Below, piece by piece: positions 1 through 7,690 of a stretch of DNA of 64,000 nt. Both the position numbers and the translations under genes were made by a program. Origin of the DNA: SIG587 sp045531585 (GTDB lineage: Bacteria; Bacillota; Clostridia; Oscillospirales; Acutalibacteraceae). The stretch is from the NCBI GenBank assembly GCA_045531585.1, contig JAZSEH010000056.1, positions 7,261 through 71,260 on the forward strand. Direction: 5' to 3'. The notes beneath the pieces were generated by a model, which saw nothing but the letters and a program-made list of their open reading frames with translations, was not told where the DNA came from and searched no databases. Numbering within the stretch: position 1 is the stretch's first letter; every line of letters starts with the position of its first letter.

Positions 1-384
1 GCTTGTCTTGGCAAGATTAAAGGAATAAACTACGTCCTGCGCGGTAACCCTGCTTCCGTCGGTAAAGGTGGCATTTTTAAGGGATACCGTACAGGTGGTG
101 CCCGAAATCTCCGCACTTTGGGCAAGGGCATATACAGCCTCAAAGCTGTTATTTACCTTTATAAGGGGTTCGTACAAAAGCTGGCAAAGCTGAACGTTTA
201 CCGTCTTAACAGCGGTATAGGGATTAACGGTATCGCTTTCACAGTAAAGCAGGCTTATTTCAAAATCTCTTGCCTTGCTGCTTTCGGTAGGGGGAGTGTC
301 ACCCGTACCGCCACTTTCCTTTTCACAGCCTGTAAAGGAGAAAAGAAGCAGCAGGCAAAGCAAAAGGGATATTACCTTCCTCAT
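1..384 (-). CDS. Family-5 extracellular solute-binding lipoprotein (N-terminal part, cut by window edge)
   Basis: The first 128 codons are inside the window and the gene runs off at base 1. The N-terminus is a lipoprotein signal: MRK, a leucine-rich core, then the lipobox FTGC with Cys20. After a Gly/Thr-rich linker comes a segment with NPYTAV, LCQLLYEPLIKV and TDGSRVTAQDVVYSF, which is how the mature part of SBP_bac_5 (peptide/nickel-type ABC binding proteins) begins. The start lies 7 bases after the ymdB stop, and the ribosome binding site GGAGA overlaps the end of ymdB, so the two are probably co-transcribed. The substrate cannot be inferred from this fragment. Confidence 0.75.
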   Translation of the reverse strand, partial: MRKVISLLLCLLLLFSFTGCEKESGGTGDTPPTESSKARDFEISLLYCESDTVNPYTAVKTVNVQLCQLLYEPLIKVNNSFEAVYALAQSAEISGTTCTVSLKNATFTDGSRVTAQDVVYSFNLAKTS

Positions 385-391
385 AAAACTA

Positions 392-1174
392 TCATCTCCG
401 TAGAACTACCCGCGAAATGTGGGTAGTTTTTCCTGTTTTTTCATCCACGTTAAGCAGTACACCGCACAAAAAGCAGGGAGTATCTGCAGTAACAAATTTA
501 CTCATATCCTTATCTCTTAACCGCGAGATTATAATGGAGCTTTCCACTCCCAGCACCGAATTTTCGGGTCCTGTCATTCCTGCATCGGTAATATATCCTG
601 TGCCGCCGCTCATTATCTGCTCATCGGCGGTCTGGGTGTGTGTATGGGTGCCTATAACGGCGCTTACCTTACCGTCAAGATAAATTCCAAGTGCCCGCTT
701 TTCGCTGGTGGCTTCAGCGTGAAAATCAACTATTATTATCTTTGCCCCGTCACCTTTTGCTTTTTCAATAAGCCCGTCAGCGGCAAGAAAGGGATTTGAG
801 GTATGCTCCTCATCCATATAAATAACCCCTGCAAGGTTAATAATTGCCACCTGAGTTCTGCCCATATCGTAAAGGCAGTAGCCGCTGCCATAATCACATT
901 TAAGATTATCAGGGCGAAGTATAAAGGGATTTTCATCAAGGGTGGGGTGCACCTCACGGCGCCTCAGGGTGTGGTTACCACCCGTAATAACGTCAGCACC
1001 ACTATCAAAAAGGTGAGCGGCACTAAAGGGGGTAATACCGTTGCCGTCGGCCGAGTTTTCACCGTTTATTATAACAAGGTCAATATTATTTTCTTTTTTA
1101 TATTCGGGCAAAACACGGCGCACAAATTCGCACCCCGTATTTGCCACAACGTCACCGATAAATAGTATATTCAC
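392..1174 (-). CDS. ymdB: YmdB-family metallophosphoesterase (TIGR00282)
   Basis: This is a 260-residue cytosolic metallophosphoesterase of the YmdB family, whose Bacillus member is a 2',3'-cyclic-nucleotide/cAMP phosphodiesterase affecting biofilm and sporulation decisions. Metal-ligand motifs appear in the family order: GDVV (Asp8), INGEN (Asn40), GGNHT (His68), DFHAEATSEK (His152) and GTHTHTQTAD (His177 and His179). I chose the GTG at 1174 because GGAGTG sits 5 bases upstream and the protein then begins MNILFIGDVV, as the family does. A longer frame from an ATG at 1201 would add nine residues through the ribosome binding site. It has its own promoter and leads into the lipoprotein gene. 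Confidence 0.88.
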   Translation of the reverse strand: MNILFIGDVVANTGCEFVRRVLPEYKKENNIDLVIINGENSADGNGITPFSAAHLFDSGADVITGGNHTLRRREVHPTLDENPFILRPDNLKCDYGSGYCLYDMGRTQVAIINLAGVIYMDEEHTSNPFLAADGLIEKAKGDGAKIIIVDFHAEATSEKRALGIYLDGKVSAVIGTHTHTQTADEQIMSGGTGYITDAGMTGPENSVLGVESSIIISRLRDKDMSKFVTADTPCFLCGVLLNVDEKTGKTTHISRVVLRR

Positions 1175-1191
1175 AATATCACTCCAAAATA

Positions 1192-1220
1192 ATAATACCA
1201 TAAAATATACGCAAATGCAA
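1192..1220 (-). promoter_or_regulatory. Sigma-A type promoter of ymdB
   Basis: On the minus strand TTGCAT (1220-1215) and TATTAT (1197-1192) are separated by 17 bases. The site is back to back with the promoter of the aldolase gene. Confidence 0.6.
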
Positions 1221-1232
1221 TTATTAAAACTA

Positions 1233-1260
1233 TTGACTTTTGTTTCTTTCTTGGTACAAT
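1233..1260 (+). promoter_or_regulatory. Sigma-A type promoter of the KDPG aldolase gene
   Basis: TTGACT (1233-1238) and TACAAT (1255-1260) with a 16-base spacer. A strong GGAGG ribosome binding site follows about 25 bases later. Confidence 0.6.
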
Positions 1261-1299
1261 AGAATTGTAGAAAAATTTGCCTTTTGGAGGAAATGAAAA

Positions 1300-2262
1300 A
1301 TGAGCGATATTTTAAAGCAGATAGGCGAAATAGGTATTGTCCCCGTTGTAAAAATTGACGATGCTAAGGATGCAGTGCCCCTTGCCAAGGCTCTTATTAA
1401 AGGCGGTTTGCCCTGTGCAGAAATAACCTTCCGTACCGCCGCCGCCGAGGAGGCTATTAGGCTTATAAGTGAAAGCTGTCCCGAAATGCTGGTGGGCGCA
1501 GGCACCGTGCTTACTCCCGAACAGGCGGATAAGGCTATGAATGCAGGAGCAAAGTTTCTTGTGAGTCCCGGTCTTAACCCTGATGTTGTGGGCTATTGCG
1601 TGGCAGAAGGGTACCCAATTGTCCCCGGCACCACTAATCCCAGTGACGTTGAGCAGGCTCTATCCTTTGGACTTGATACCGTTAAATTCTTCCCTGCAGA
1701 GGCGGCAGGCGGTCTTGCAATGATAAAGGCTATGTCCGCACCCTACGGCAACCTTAAGTTTATGCCCACAGGCGGTATAAGCGCAAAAAATCTTAACGAT
1801 TATCTTGCTTTCCCCAAAAATATTGCCTGCGGCGGTAGCTGGATGGTTCCCGCCGATATGATAAATGCAGGTGATTTTGACGGCATTGAAAAGCTTACCC
1901 GTGAGGCCGTTCAGACAATGCTGGGCTTTAAGCTTGTTCATATCGGAATTAACAGCGGTGATGAGAATGAGGCCGCTAAAACTGCCAAAATGTTTGAGAA
2001 TATCTTTGGCTTAACTGCAGAGGAGGGCAACAAATCCTATTTCTGCAGCAAGGAAATAGAGGTTATGAAGTTTAACGGAGCAGGGGATAAGGGACATATT
2101 GCTATTGGTACAAAAAGTGTTCCTAGAGCCTATGCATATTTAAAGAGAATGGGCGTTGAATTCCTTGAGGACACCGCAACGTACGATGAAAAGGGTAATA
2201 TGAAGTTTATCTACCTAAAGGAAGCGTTCGGCGGCTTTGCCGTACATCTTGTAAAGGCGTAA
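1300..2262 (+). CDS. eda: KDPG/KHG aldolase with C-terminal VOC (glyoxalase-like) domain
   Basis: Residues 1-210 are a class I 2-keto-3-deoxy-6-phosphogluconate / 4-hydroxy-2-oxoglutarate aldolase, which splits KDPG to pyruvate and glyceraldehyde-3-phosphate. Visible motifs are AEITFRT (Glu41, Arg45), VGAGTV, SPGLNP, the Schiff-base lysine in TVKFFPAE (Lys129) and PTGGI (157-161). Residues 211-320 are a separate VOC-fold domain (VHIGIN near the start, then FENIFGL, and YLKEAFGGFAVHL at the end). Single-domain Eda is about 210 residues, so this is a two-domain form. The gene stands alone with its own promoter and terminator. The aldolase call is firm; the role of the VOC domain is unknown. Confidence 0.88.
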   Translation: MSDILKQIGEIGIVPVVKIDDAKDAVPLAKALIKGGLPCAEITFRTAAAEEAIRLISESCPEMLVGAGTVLTPEQADKAMNAGAKFLVSPGLNPDVVGYCVAEGYPIVPGTTNPSDVEQALSFGLDTVKFFPAEAAGGLAMIKAMSAPYGNLKFMPTGGISAKNLNDYLAFPKNIACGGSWMVPADMINAGDFDGIEKLTREAVQTMLGFKLVHIGINSGDENEAAKTAKMFENIFGLTAEEGNKSYFCSKEIEVMKFNGAGDKGHIAIGTKSVPRAYAYLKRMGVEFLEDTATYDEKGNMKFIYLKEAFGGFAVHLVKA

Positions 2263-2277
2263 AAAATACAAATAAAA

Positions 2278-2316
2278 ATCTCCGTGCTTGTATTGCGCAA
2301 GCACGGAGATTTTTTA
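2278..2316 (+). terminator. Rho-independent terminator after eda
   Basis: An 11-bp stem (CTCCGTGCTTG / CAAGCACGGAG) with a 7-base loop is followed by six T. Its T run overlaps the stop of a small reverse-strand reading frame. Confidence 0.8.
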
Positions 2317-2418
2317 ATACAGTTTAACGTCTATCCACACGGTTTTCCATGTGTCTACCTTTATTAAGTCAAGCACATAATCTTCCATCGTTGTTCCAAA
2401 GATGTCATTGAATGGCAT
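2314..2418 (-). pseudogene. 34-codon remnant ending in WIDVKLY, like the PotD tail
   Basis: A minus-strand frame of 34 codons begins MPFNDIFGTT and ends TWKTVWIDVKLY before a TAA. The last seven residues are identical to the C-terminus of PotD (LWIDVKLY) encoded at 3538, and the DNA matches over about 22 of 25 bases there. It has no convincing ribosome binding site and stops next to the repeat at 2431. I read it as the 3' tail of a broken gene, perhaps a second binding protein, separated from its body by insertion of the repeat/barnase segment. A genuine small gene cannot be excluded. Confidence 0.4.
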
Positions 2419-2430
2419 TTTTTATTTACT

Positions 2431-2504
2431 TATAATGATAATTGGTAATCGAAAAGTTTTTCGAAAAAGCGCTGTGCGTTTTTCCCCAACCTATATTCAT
2501 TATA
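2431..2504. repeat. Short palindromic (MITE-like) element, 74 bp
   Basis: The left end TATAATGATAATTGG and the right end CCAACCTATATTCATTATA are imperfect inverted copies of each other. Between them lie two small foldbacks (CGAAAAG/TTTTTCG and AAAAGCGC/GCGTTTTT). The same ends bound the longer elements at 20423, 25524 and 63862, making this the shortest member of the family here. It lies immediately upstream of the barnase gene. Confidence 0.7.
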
Positions 2505-2529
2505 ATATTTTAACACAGGAGGTGAAATT

Positions 2530-3099
2530 ATGGATACCGTTTCTTATATTTTACTCAAAATATTTAATGGTCAAAATTGGAATCCGGAGTTTGGTAGGAG
2601 TGTTAAATATAAAAATTGGATAGCAGTTTTAGATATCAAAACCTGTCTTGAATGCAGAAGCCGACACGGAAAAATTTGGTTAATAAATGAAAAGCCCGAC
2701 AAAGAACCACTATTGCATAAAAGATGCAGATGTAGTATATTTATTATGCAAACGGTAAAATCAGGAACTGCTACAATAAAAAGAGAAAATGGAGCAGATT
2801 GGGCGCTGAAATATCAATCAGAATTACCGGATTATTATTTGACTGCTGCACAAGCTAAAGAAAAAGGTTGGATACCGGAAATAGCAAATTTGTGGCAGGT
2901 GTGTCCAAACAAAATGATATTCGGTGGCGAATATAAAAATCGTAATGGCCATTTGCCAAGCAAAGAAGGTCGTGTTTGGTATGAAGCAGACATAAATTAC
3001 CAAGTTGGTTATAGGAACAATCAGAGGATTATTTTTTCTAATGATGGGTTAATATTTGTTACATATGATCATTATAAAACTTTTTTTGAAATTGTATAG
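2530..3099 (+). CDS. MuF-type minor-head fragment fused to a barnase ribonuclease toxin
   Basis: The 189-residue product has two parts. Residues about 28-72 carry the zinc-binding tail of phage MuF/SPP1 gp7 head proteins: LDIKTCLECRSRHGKIW with Cys39/Cys42, then LLHKRCRC with His63, Cys66 and Cys68. Residues 99-189 align along their length with Bacillus barnase, beginning LPDYYLTAAQAKEKGWI and ending DHYKTFFEIV. By eye the catalytic residues are kept: Glu152 (barnase Glu73), Arg162 (Arg83), Arg166 (Arg87) and His181 (His102). The substrate-binding Lys27 position appears to be Ile. A canonical AGGAGGT site precedes the ATG, and barstar follows 8 bases later. The pair is much richer in A+T than its neighbours, suggesting transfer. 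No export signal is visible. Confidence 0.88.
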   Translation: MDTVSYILLKIFNGQNWNPEFGRSVKYKNWIAVLDIKTCLECRSRHGKIWLINEKPDKEPLLHKRCRCSIFIMQTVKSGTATIKRENGADWALKYQSELPDYYLTAAQAKEKGWIPEIANLWQVCPNKMIFGGEYKNRNGHLPSKEGRVWYEADINYQVGYRNNQRIIFSNDGLIFVTYDHYKTFFEIV

Positions 3100-3107
3100 G
3101 AGAAAAA

Positions 3108-3425
3108 ATGAATTACAACGATTATCACAAATTTAAAGGAATTAAAGAAAACCCAATTATATTAGACTTTTCTAAATGTAAATATTTAGGCGAGATTCAT
3201 TTGATGCTTAAAGAAAAATTTGGATTACCCCAATATTACGGAGAAAACCTTGATGCACTTTGGGATTGTTTGCGGTATTTATTTGATGATAAAGAATGTA
3301 TTGTTGAATTACATAACTTGTATTCGATGGACGAAATATTACAACAAGAATGTAAGCAGATGATGGAAGTGTTTGACGATCTTCATAATGCAAATTCTAA
3401 TTTTACATACAAAATAATATCATAA
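3108..3425 (+). CDS. Barstar-family ribonuclease inhibitor (immunity protein)
   Basis: This 105-residue protein belongs to the barstar family. The core LPQYYGENLDALWDCL (residues 40-55) nearly matches Bacillus barstar, including the two aspartates that plug the barnase active site (Asp49 and Asp53, equivalent to Asp35 and Asp39). It follows the toxin gene by 8 bases with GGAG just before its ATG, the usual order for toxin and cognate inhibitor in one transcript. It is slightly longer than the 90-residue Bacillus protein. Binding and neutralising the neighbouring barnase is inferred from the family and the position. Confidence 0.9.
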   Translation: MNYNDYHKFKGIKENPIILDFSKCKYLGEIHLMLKEKFGLPQYYGENLDALWDCLRYLFDDKECIVELHNLYSMDEILQQECKQMMEVFDDLHNANSNFTYKIIS

Positions 3426-3465
3426 AATCAAATAATTCTGTGACAAGTTTCTTTTATTGTATTAA

Positions 3466-3510
3466 AAAGGGGCTGTCTCACTTTACCTTAGTGAGACAGT
3501 CCCTTTTTTT
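3466..3510. terminator. Terminator between barstar and potD (bidirectional)
   Basis: A long stem (GGGGCTGTCTCACT paired with AGTGAGACAGTCCC, 7-base loop) is flanked by an A run on the left and a T run on the right. It can therefore end both the toxin/immunity transcript and the converging pot operon. Confidence 0.8.
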
Positions 3511-3537
3511 ACTATTGCAAAAATTCGGGTGGTTTAT

Positions 3538-4659
3538 TTAATACAATTTCACGTCTATCCACAGATTTTCGTAATATTTTCTTATCTCACTGTCAATATC
3601 GTGGTAGTACTGGGTGGGAGGGGTGTCCTCCTCTTTGGGATAGAGTATTTCGTTTTGGTAATAGTAGTAATCGGGATTTTCAATAACCGCTGTATGGGGT
3701 GATGCGTAGCCGATATACTCGGCATTAGCAAGGGCAATTTCCGGCTCCAGAAGGAAGTTAATATAAAGCATTGCCGCCTCATAATTTTGAACACAGGCAG
3801 GGATACAAACCGAGTCCATAAATATATTGGTGCCCTCCTCAGGGTAGAAGAATGCAAGGTCCTCGTTTATATCATACATTGTAAGATAATCCCCTGCATA
3901 ATAGGGGGCAATTGCAGCCTCACCTGTTTCCATCTTGCCGTAAACCTCATCCATAACGTAGGACTGCAGATATTTTTTCTGTTTCTTAAGAAGCTGCGCA
4001 GCGGCATCCCAATCCGCCTTGTTGGTGCTGTTAAGGTCAAGCCCTAAAAGCATTTGTGCCGTCATAAAGGCATCTCTGGGGTTTGAGAAGGTCAGGGACA
4101 TATCCTTGTACTTTTCATCCCAAAGGGTGGCCCAGCTGTGCTCAGGCTCATCAATAAGTGCGGTGTTGTAAATTATTCCCACCATACCAACGTTGTAGGG
4201 CACGCTATACTTGTTATCGGGGTCAAAATAAATGCTTTTATAATCGTTACGGATATAGTGGTAATTGCTTAAAGCATTTACGTCTAAGGTGGAGAGCATA
4301 TCCTCCTTTATAAGGCGCTGTATCATATAGTCGGAAGGGATAATAATGTCATAGGTCACGCCGCCGCTTTTAAGCTGAGAGTACATAGTCTCATTGCTTT
4401 CAAAGGTGGCATAGTTTACCTTTATTCCCGTAATACGCTCAAATTCTGCATTAACGTCTATACTGTCGTCACTGCCGTCGGAAATATATTCACCCCAGTT
4501 ATAAACGTTAAGGCGTGTACCGGCATATTTTCTTGTGTATTCACCCTCATAGACAATTTCCCCATCGGGTATTCCCGGCTCCACCGTTACGGTGCCGCCG
4601 CAGCCGCAAAGGATAATGCCAAGGCAAAGGCAAAGGAAAACACTTAAAATTCTTTTCAT
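3538..4659 (-). CDS. potD: Spermidine/putrescine ABC transporter substrate-binding lipoprotein
   Basis: The 373-residue protein starts with a lipoprotein signal (MKRILSVFLCLCLG, lipobox LCGC near Cys20), so it is probably anchored outside the membrane. The mature part opens with LNVYNWGEYIS, a hallmark of PotD/PotF polyamine-binding proteins, followed by TYDIIIPSDYMIQRL and YSVPYNVGMVGIIYN. It captures polyamines for PotABC. It is the last gene of potABCD, and its ATG overlaps the potC stop by 4 bases. Whether putrescine or spermidine is preferred cannot be told by eye. Confidence 0.92.
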   Translation of the reverse strand: MKRILSVFLCLCLGIILCGCGGTVTVEPGIPDGEIVYEGEYTRKYAGTRLNVYNWGEYISDGSDDSIDVNAEFERITGIKVNYATFESNETMYSQLKSGGVTYDIIIPSDYMIQRLIKEDMLSTLDVNALSNYHYIRNDYKSIYFDPDNKYSVPYNVGMVGIIYNTALIDEPEHSWATLWDEKYKDMSLTFSNPRDAFMTAQMLLGLDLNSTNKADWDAAAQLLKKQKKYLQSYVMDEVYGKMETGEAAIAPYYAGDYLTMYDINEDLAFFYPEEGTNIFMDSVCIPACVQNYEAAMLYINFLLEPEIALANAEYIGYASPHTAVIENPDYYYYQNEILYPKEEDTPPTQYYHDIDSEIRKYYENLWIDVKLY

Positions 4660-5456
4660 CTGCCTGCCCTCCTTTTTTCACCCTTGGTCTGCACAACGTT
4701 ATATAAAATGAGCAGAACAAATATGGAGATAAATATAAAGGTTGAAAGAGCGTAAACGTCAGGCGTTACGGTCTTTTTGGTCATATTGTAAATAACAATG
4801 GGCAGGGTCTGGTAGTGGCCGCAGGTGAAATAGCTTATAACAAAATCGTCAAGAGAAAGGGTAAAGGCCATTATAAGGCCTGTGAAAATGCCTGAGGAAA
4901 TATTGGGTAGTACCACCTTGAAAAACGCCTGAAAGGAGTTGCAGCCAAGGTCAAGAGCTGCCTCGGAAAGGCTTATATCGGTTTGCTTGAGCTTAGGCAT
5001 TACCGAAAGGATAACATAGGGCAGGTTAAAGGTGATGTGGGCAATAAGCACCGTTAAAAAGCCTAAGGATTCCTTAAGACCCAAAAGTCTGCCAAAGAAT
5101 ATGAAAAGCAGCATAAGGGAAACGCCTGTAACAATATCGGCGTTCATCATGGGTATGTTGGTAACCGTCATGGAAAGCTGCTGTGATATTTTTTTCTTAA
5201 GGGCCATAATACCCACTGCCGCCGCAGTGCCAAGCACCGTGGATATAAGTGAGGAAAGCACCGCAACTATAAGGGTATGCTCAAGTGCGGTAAGCATTTC
5301 GGTGCTGTCCAGCAGACCCTTGTACCAGTCAAGGGAAAAGCCTGTGAATACCCATACGCTTTCTCCCGAGTTAAAGGAGAAGAACACCATAACCGCAACA
5401 GGGGCGTACAGGAATATAAGAATAAGTGCAATGTAAAGACGGGAAAGGGCTTTCAT
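4656..5456 (-). CDS. potC: Polyamine ABC transporter permease PotC
   Basis: This 266-residue inner-membrane permease has about six hydrophobic segments. The ABC-coupling EAA loop is visible as EAALDLGCNSFQAFFKVVLP (about residues 165-184). It starts with a short cytosolic MKALSRLY and ends with a basic tail. The start overlaps potB by 4 bases and its end overlaps potD, so the genes are translationally coupled. With PotB it forms the channel for polyamines delivered by PotD. Confidence 0.92.
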   Translation of the reverse strand: MKALSRLYIALILIFLYAPVAVMVFFSFNSGESVWVFTGFSLDWYKGLLDSTEMLTALEHTLIVAVLSSLISTVLGTAAAVGIMALKKKISQQLSMTVTNIPMMNADIVTGVSLMLLFIFFGRLLGLKESLGFLTVLIAHITFNLPYVILSVMPKLKQTDISLSEAALDLGCNSFQAFFKVVLPNISSGIFTGLIMAFTLSLDDFVISYFTCGHYQTLPIVIYNMTKKTVTPDVYALSTFIFISIFVLLILYNVVQTKGEKRRAGR

Positions 5457-6277
5457 ATAATCACGCCTCCTTCATCGTCAGAGAAGCGGTTCATTATGGC
5501 AAGGCTTATAAGAATAAGCACCATAAGAACAAGGGACAGGGCAGAGGCTACGTTATAGTAATCGGGACCCTGGTTAAACAAAAACTCAATGGCGTCACCT
5601 ATCATCAACGTCTTGTTTCCGCCCAACTTCTGGGATATGTAGAAGGTGCTGACCGATGGAACGAAAACCATTGTTATACCCGAAATAACACCGGGCAGGG
5701 AAAGGGGGAATATAACCCTTCTAAGGCGCTGAAGGCTGTTTGAGCCAAGGTCCGCCGCCGCCTCTAAAAGGGAGGGCTCAATCTTGGACATTACCGAGTA
5801 AATCGGTAAAATCATATAGGGAATAAAATCATATACCATACCAAGAATTACAGCACCGGGAGTGTTAATAAGGCGCAAGGGCTCAAGACCTATCCATTTA
5901 AGGAAGGTGTTAATAAGGCCGGTGTTGGCAAGTATGGTTATCCAGGAATAGGTACGGATGAGGAAGTTCATCCACATAGGCAGCATAACAATAAGCAGTA
6001 TCATTCTTTGCGAGCTTATTTTAAGCTTGGTCATAAAATATGCCATAGGGTAGGCAAGGAGCAGGGTTATTACCGTTGCAACGGCGGCATAGCCTATGGA
6101 TATTAAAAATGCCTTGCTGTATTTACCAAGCTGACCTACGTTTGCAAATGTAAAAACGCCGTTTGCATCGGTAAGGGCGTAGTACACCATTATAAACAGG
6201 GGTACCACAATAAATATTGTCGCCCACACAAGGTAGGGCGCCGCCACCAATCGGCTTCCAAAGCTTTTTTTGTTCAA
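5453..6277 (-). CDS. potB: Polyamine ABC transporter permease PotB
   Basis: The permease is 274 residues when started at the TTG at 6277. That codon lies 9 bases after a strong GAGGAGG site, which is itself the C-terminal codons of potA. A frame opening at an ATG at 6304 would run back through potA and its ribosome binding site, so I reject it. The protein begins (M)NKKSFGSRLVAAPYLVW, has about six membrane segments and carries the EAA loop EAAADLGSNSLQRLRRVIFP. It pairs with PotC. Confidence 0.88.
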   Translation of the reverse strand: MNKKSFGSRLVAAPYLVWATIFIVVPLFIMVYYALTDANGVFTFANVGQLGKYSKAFLISIGYAAVATVITLLLAYPMAYFMTKLKISSQRMILLIVMLPMWMNFLIRTYSWITILANTGLINTFLKWIGLEPLRLINTPGAVILGMVYDFIPYMILPIYSVMSKIEPSLLEAAADLGSNSLQRLRRVIFPLSLPGVISGITMVFVPSVSTFYISQKLGGNKTLMIGDAIEFLFNQGPDYYNVASALSLVLMVLILISLAIMNRFSDDEGGVII

Positions 6278-6281
6278 TCCG

Positions 6282-7400
6282 CTATTCCTCCTCAACCGCA
6301 ACACTCAGCTGATCAATTTCCTCACTGTAGGAGCTGTAGTCACCGTACTTACCGGAGTATTCGGATTTCTTCATTATGTGAATGGCATCAGGCTCAATAA
6401 ACAGGCCCACACGCTCGTCCACCTTGTGCTCGTCGGTAGTCTGTATCATCCATTTAAAGCCACCGATATCAACTATTATTTCGTAATGCACGCCAAGGAA
6501 TATAACCGAGGTAACAATACCCTCCAGCATACCCTCGCTTGGAGCAACAATGTCCACGTCCTCAGGGCGAACAACCACGTCCACAGGCTCGTTAACGGCA
6601 AAGCCTGAGTCAAGGCAGGTGAACTGCTTGCCTGAAAACTCCGCAAGAAAATCCTTGCGCATAATGCCGTCAACTATATTACTTTCACCTATAAAGTCGG
6701 CCACAAAGGCGTTTTCAGGTTCGTTATAAATATCCTGAGGGGTGCCAATCTGCTGAATTTTACCGCCGTCCATTACCACAACGCGGTCGGACATGGCAAG
6801 TGCCTCCTCCTGGTCGTGGGTAACGAAAATAAAGGTAATACCAAGCTCCTGCTGAATCTTCTTAAGCTCGTTTTGCATATCCTTGCGAAGCTTTAAATCA
6901 AGGGCCGCCAAAGGCTCGTCAAGAAGGAGAACTCTGGGCTGGTTGGCAATGGCCCTGGCAATGGCAATACGCTGTTGCTGACCGCCCGAAAGGGTTTCTA
7001 TCTTACGCTTTTCAAGGCCTGTAAGGTTAACAAGCTCCAGCATTTCGGTAACACGGGCTTTTATCTGTTTCTCAGGAAGCTTTTTTATTCTTAAACCAAA
7101 GGCTATATTTTCATATACGTTAAGGTGGGGGAACAGGGCGTAACGCTGGAAAATGGTATTAACGTGTCGCTTGTAGGGCGGCACGCCGTTCATACGTTTA
7201 TTTTCAAAAATTACATCACCGCTATCGGGAGATAAAAAACCGCCTATAAGCCTTAATGTGGTAGTTTTACCGCAGCCTGAGGGACCAAGCAGGGTTATAA
7301 ACTCACCGTCCTTAATGGAAAGGTCTATTCCGTCAAGCACCGTTTCCCCATCAAAGGCAACGTTTACGTTTTTCAGTTCAATGATGTTTCCTTTTTCCAC
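6282..7400 (-). CDS. potA: Polyamine ABC transporter ATP-binding protein PotA
   Basis: The 372-residue cytosolic ATPase energises polyamine uptake. It has Walker A GPSGCGKT (39-46), Q-loop FQRYALFPH, signature LSGGQQQR, Walker B VLLLDEPLAALD and the switch FVTHDQEEALAMSDR. The last third is the regulatory TOBE-type domain usual in PotA/MalK ATPases. Translation starts at GTG 7400, seven bases after GGAGG. It is the first gene of potABCD, behind a near-consensus promoter. Confidence 0.93.
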   Translation of the reverse strand: MEKGNIIELKNVNVAFDGETVLDGIDLSIKDGEFITLLGPSGCGKTTTLRLIGGFLSPDSGDVIFENKRMNGVPPYKRHVNTIFQRYALFPHLNVYENIAFGLRIKKLPEKQIKARVTEMLELVNLTGLEKRKIETLSGGQQQRIAIARAIANQPRVLLLDEPLAALDLKLRKDMQNELKKIQQELGITFIFVTHDQEEALAMSDRVVVMDGGKIQQIGTPQDIYNEPENAFVADFIGESNIVDGIMRKDFLAEFSGKQFTCLDSGFAVNEPVDVVVRPEDVDIVAPSEGMLEGIVTSVIFLGVHYEIIVDIGGFKWMIQTTDEHKVDERVGLFIEPDAIHIMKKSEYSGKYGDYSSYSEEIDQLSVAVEEE

Positions 7401-7442
7401 CTTTAAACCTCCGTAAAAAAAATATAAATTTATACGCTATAC

Positions 7443-7471
7443 ATAATAGAGCCAAATTGCCCTAATGTCAA
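7443..7471 (-). promoter_or_regulatory. Sigma-A promoter of potABCD
   Basis: On the minus strand TTGACA (7471-7466) and TATTAT (7448-7443) are separated by 17 bases, close to consensus. Confidence 0.75.
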
Positions 7472-7618
7472 GGATTTTTTGCAAAATTTCTACTAATTTT
7501 GATAAAATTTTTAAAGGCTTTGTTTTTTACTCTTAAATACTCCGTTTTCCTCTGTTTTCCTTTAAAATGCTCACTTTTTGTCGGATTAAAAATTTTTGGT
7601 AAAAAAAGCCGATTTCTA

Positions 7619-7647
7619 TTGCCCAAGACCACATTTTATGTTATACT
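7619..7647 (+). promoter_or_regulatory. Sigma-A type promoter of ruvCAB
   Basis: TTGCCC (7619-7624), a 17-base spacer and TATACT (7642-7647) lie about 45 bases before the ruvC start. Confidence 0.6.
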
Positions 7648-7690
7648 ATATAAGTATATTTATATCTTAAAATGGGAAGGGTGTGCTTTT

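Noticed and set aside
2530..3425. An active prophage around the MuF-like toxin
   Set aside because: No integrase, capsid, portal or terminase gene is nearby; the flanking genes are metabolic and transport genes.
7499..7690. 64-codon N-terminal extension of RuvC
   Set aside because: It is rich in Phe/Leu/Lys, spans the promoter and ribosome binding site, and RuvC homologues begin at the internal Met.
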